Origin: DALYDD01 sp031973395
GTDB lineage: Bacteria > Patescibacteriota > Minisyncoccia > Phycocordibacterales > CAIZLB01
Direction of reading: 5' to 3'
DNA length: 21,934 nt
Assembly (NCBI GenBank): GCA_031973395.1
Contig: DALYDD010000016.1
Location: 1 to 21,934 of the forward strand
Positions 20,663 through 21,934 of the stretch are shown piece by piece. Every line of letters starts with the position of its first letter. The first letter of the stretch is position 1. A model generated the notes under the pieces. The model was not told where the DNA came from, made no database searches, and was given only the letters and a program-made list of their open reading frames with translations. Position numbers and translations under genes: made by a program.

Positions 20663-20901
20663 GAGTTCTCGGAGAAGCCTCAGTATGCACTTTGATCCGC
20701 TCACCAGTTCGCGTTCCAAAGTGCATACGTCGGCATCATGAGCATTTCATCTCCTAGAGTATTTCAATCTCAAATTCTTACGGTAAAAAAACGAGATTGA
20801 AAAACATATGGCATTAAGCTGCTCATGGCGCGAAGGAACACTTTTGAGGCGCGAGTTTACGAGCGGATCAAAAGTGTTCCGGCAGCGCTCTCCGAGGACT
20901 C
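20663..20901. repeat. 239-bp fold-back element with nested hairpins
   Basis: The outer 13 bases of each end pair with one G-T (20663-20675 with 20889-20901). Inside, two 12-bp hairpins (20683-20694 with 20717-20728, and 20835-20846 with 20869-20880) are inverted copies of one another. A further pair CATGAGCA/TGCTCATG (20737-20744, 20819-20826) encloses a third hairpin of TTTCAATCTC/GAGATTGAAA. The interval is noncoding. It could be a MITE- or BIME-like mobile repeat or a structured RNA. Confidence 0.7.
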
Positions 20902-20910
20902 AAATCCGAT

Positions 20911-21564
20911 TTAAATATTTTTAAGAATGAAACGCTCCAACTCCTCTTCAATTTCAAACTGTCCGTTGTGGGCACCATGCACAATACGCACTAATTCTCG
21001 TGAAGCATTTTCTAATTCATTCTTTTTCCACGCAGAGAATCTATTTTTAGTAAACATGTTTTTTACCGCCCAAAATAAAACGCCGATGATTGCTTCTGGT
21101 GCCTGTTCATTTTGGATCGCTTCACGGTAGAGCAACCATGTCCCCTTTTTATCTTTTGCAGAGAAGGCGTCAGTTAGCGAAAAAATATTGAATTCTTTTT
21201 TCTTTGCATCTTTCGGCTCATCACATAAAAATACTTGAGCTCCAGATTTTTCAAGCGAGCGAACAATATCTTTCGTAAGTTCGCGTTCAATAATAAAAAT
21301 ACTGTTTGATGAAGCTGCGAGCTGCGGAGCAAAATCCAAAACTATTTCTCCAAATGATTCATTTAAAAAAGGATACTCAAGAGAAAGTGAAATCTGGTTA
21401 TCAAACAAAGAAGATCCTCCAGCAACTTGTTCGAGTTCTGCGCGTGAAGATTCATTTCCAGATTTTGAAATTACATCAGCAGGATTGACTCCTAATTTTT
21501 TATACAGCTGGTCGCGAGTATCGTGTCGCTTAATCGCACTTGTTCCGTAAATAAGATACAGCAT
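20911..21564 (-). CDS. holA: DNA polymerase III delta subunit, short form
   Basis: A 217-residue HolA-like clamp-loader subunit, much shorter than E. coli delta (343). The N-terminus MLYLIYGTSAIKRHD is the degenerate nucleotide-fold start of the family. The middle carries FNIFSLTDAFSAKDKKGTWLLYREAIQNEQAPEAIIGVLFWAVKNMF, the best-conserved part, where the helices open the clamp. The C-terminal collar helices are reduced. Short deltas of this kind seem common in reduced genomes. It starts 3 bases after the stop of the methyltransferase gene upstream (TAATATATG). Confidence 0.8.
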   Translation of the reverse strand: MLYLIYGTSAIKRHDTRDQLYKKLGVNPADVISKSGNESSRAELEQVAGGSSLFDNQISLSLEYPFLNESFGEIVLDFAPQLAASSNSIFIIERELTKDIVRSLEKSGAQVFLCDEPKDAKKKEFNIFSLTDAFSAKDKKGTWLLYREAIQNEQAPEAIIGVLFWAVKNMFTKNRFSAWKKNELENASRELVRIVHGAHNGQFEIEEELERFILKNI

Positions 21565-21567
21565 ATA

Positions 21568-21934
21568 TTAGAGCTGTTTAACTTTGTCTTTGTATTTCTG
21601 ATACTCTTCCCCATATTTTTCCTCCAGAAGTTTTTCTTCTTTCGCCAAAAAAATATATTTAGTTATTAGAAACGCGATGAGCGTAGTAGTGACAATTGAA
21701 ACAGAGTTAAAAAGAAATCCGAGACCGATAATCATAAGGAAAAGTCCGAGGTGTGTTGGACTGCGAGTAAATGTATATGGGCCTCGAGCGAAATCAAAAA
21801 AGTGTGTCGTTGGATCTACGGTAATTTGTTTTACCGCAAGTTTATGAGAAGTATATTGAGCCCAAAGAATAAGTGCTGGCCCAACAAAAAGAAGTACGAA
21901 TAAGGCAGTGAGCTTCTTATTGTACTTCGCGTAA
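21568..21934 (-). CDS. ICMT/PEMT-family membrane methyltransferase, 5' truncated by window edge
   Basis: The last 121 codons of a minus-strand gene that runs off the window. Hydrophobic segments are LTALFVLLFVGPALILWA, LGLFLMIIGLGFLFNSV and IVTTTLIAFLITKYIFL. GPYTFTRSPTHLG matches the GPY-x-x-x-RxPxYLG motif of isoprenylcysteine carboxyl methyltransferase and PEMT-like enzymes, and KEEKLLEEKYGEEYQKYKDKV is their conserved cytoplasmic ending (EE then Y-x2-Y). Substrate is unknown; bacterial members methylate lipids or small molecules. It is probably co-transcribed with holA. Confidence 0.85.
   Translation of the reverse strand, partial: YAKYNKKLTALFVLLFVGPALILWAQYTSHKLAVKQITVDPTTHFFDFARGPYTFTRSPTHLGLFLMIIGLGFLFNSVSIVTTTLIAFLITKYIFLAKEEKLLEEKYGEEYQKYKDKVKQL

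Noticed and set aside
20454..20757. Short plus-strand reading frames in the gene-free interval
   Set aside because: They lie across hairpins, have no protein-like composition and no promoter or ribosome-site support.
20453..20901. tmRNA, RNase P RNA or 6S RNA in the gene-free interval
   Set aside because: No tRNA-like ends with a T loop for tmRNA, no GAGGAAAGTCC or ACAGA-type RNase P cores on either strand, and no 6S-like long bulged hairpin. The fold-back symmetry is also unlike these RNAs.
7..21934. CRISPR array, prophage or complete insertion sequence
   Set aside because: No regularly spaced direct repeats, no cas genes, no transposase, integrase or phage structural genes were seen.
10..21934. 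Reassignment of TGA to glycine as in Absconditabacteria/Gracilibacteria
   Set aside because: All clear genes are intact under the standard code with no internal TGA; a genome using TGA for glycine would have many.

Overview
This window looks like a piece of a small bacterial genome of the Candidate Phyla Radiation (Patescibacteria, probably a Parcubacteria-type lineage). That is an inference. It rests on an A+T-rich sequence, many short single-domain proteins, core bacterial genes (rpsT, ruvA, mutM, a short holA), near-universal TAA/TAG stops, and an unusual promoter layout. In that layout an extended -10 box (TGnTATAMT) sits 6-8 bases before the start codon, so many mRNAs should be leaderless. 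Three 10-N runs (7119-7128, 12787-12796, 16282-16291) mark scaffold gaps and each one breaks a gene, so the source is probably a metagenome assembly.

Layout. 10-2351 (minus): a frameshifted MFS transporter, a cyclophilin and a secreted or membrane protein of unknown function. 2460-5905: an SDR oxidoreductase, a SulP anion transporter, a DUF305 protein and an O6-alkylguanine-DNA alkyltransferase. 5981-6874: an EamA-type permease. 6925-8328: a compact metal-response operon (CsoR repressor, heavy-metal-binding domain fused to a MauE/DoxX-like membrane protein, Met/His-rich DUF305 protein) behind a near-perfect sigma70-type promoter with a palindromic operator in its spacer. 8338-9808: NUDIX hydrolase, single-domain rhodanese, and a two-repeat PQ-loop/SWEET-like membrane protein. 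9916-10212: an odd tRNA-like gene and tRNA-Arg(GCG). 10272-11817: YibE/F-like protein and a Fur-family regulator. 11837-13117: three uncharacterised genes, one apparently broken at its 5' end and one interrupted by a gap. 13149-13930: a ZIP-family transporter behind two 15-bp inverted repeats of Fur-box architecture. 13991-15288: CPHC thioredoxin-like protein, a membrane-anchored Gln/Pro-linker protein, and rpsT. 15420-18898: ruvA, a gapped membrane protein, mutM, a tiny Gly-rich membrane peptide, a SpoU/TrmH methyltransferase and a mini CREST (hemolysin III-like) membrane protein. 18932-19178: tRNA-Lys(CTT) with an exceptionally structured 3' flank. 19270-20405: a thioredoxin-like/DsbB pair. 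20406-20910: about 500 bases without a gene, containing a 239-bp fold-back element. 20911-21934: holA-like gene and a partial ICMT/PEMT-type methyltransferase.

How the genes fit together. Two themes recur. One is metal handling: CsoR operon, two DUF305 proteins, YibE/F beside Fur, and ZIP. The other is extracytoplasmic thiol chemistry: two CPHC thioredoxin-like proteins, DsbB, a MauE-like domain and rhodanese. Most genes stand alone or in two- or three-gene units. Convergent pairs are separated by long perfect hairpins that can terminate in both directions.

The most unexplained structures are the fold-back element at 20663-20901, whose two inverted copies keep their own internal hairpins through compensatory changes, and the nested hairpins at the tRNA-Lys 3' end (18932-19111).
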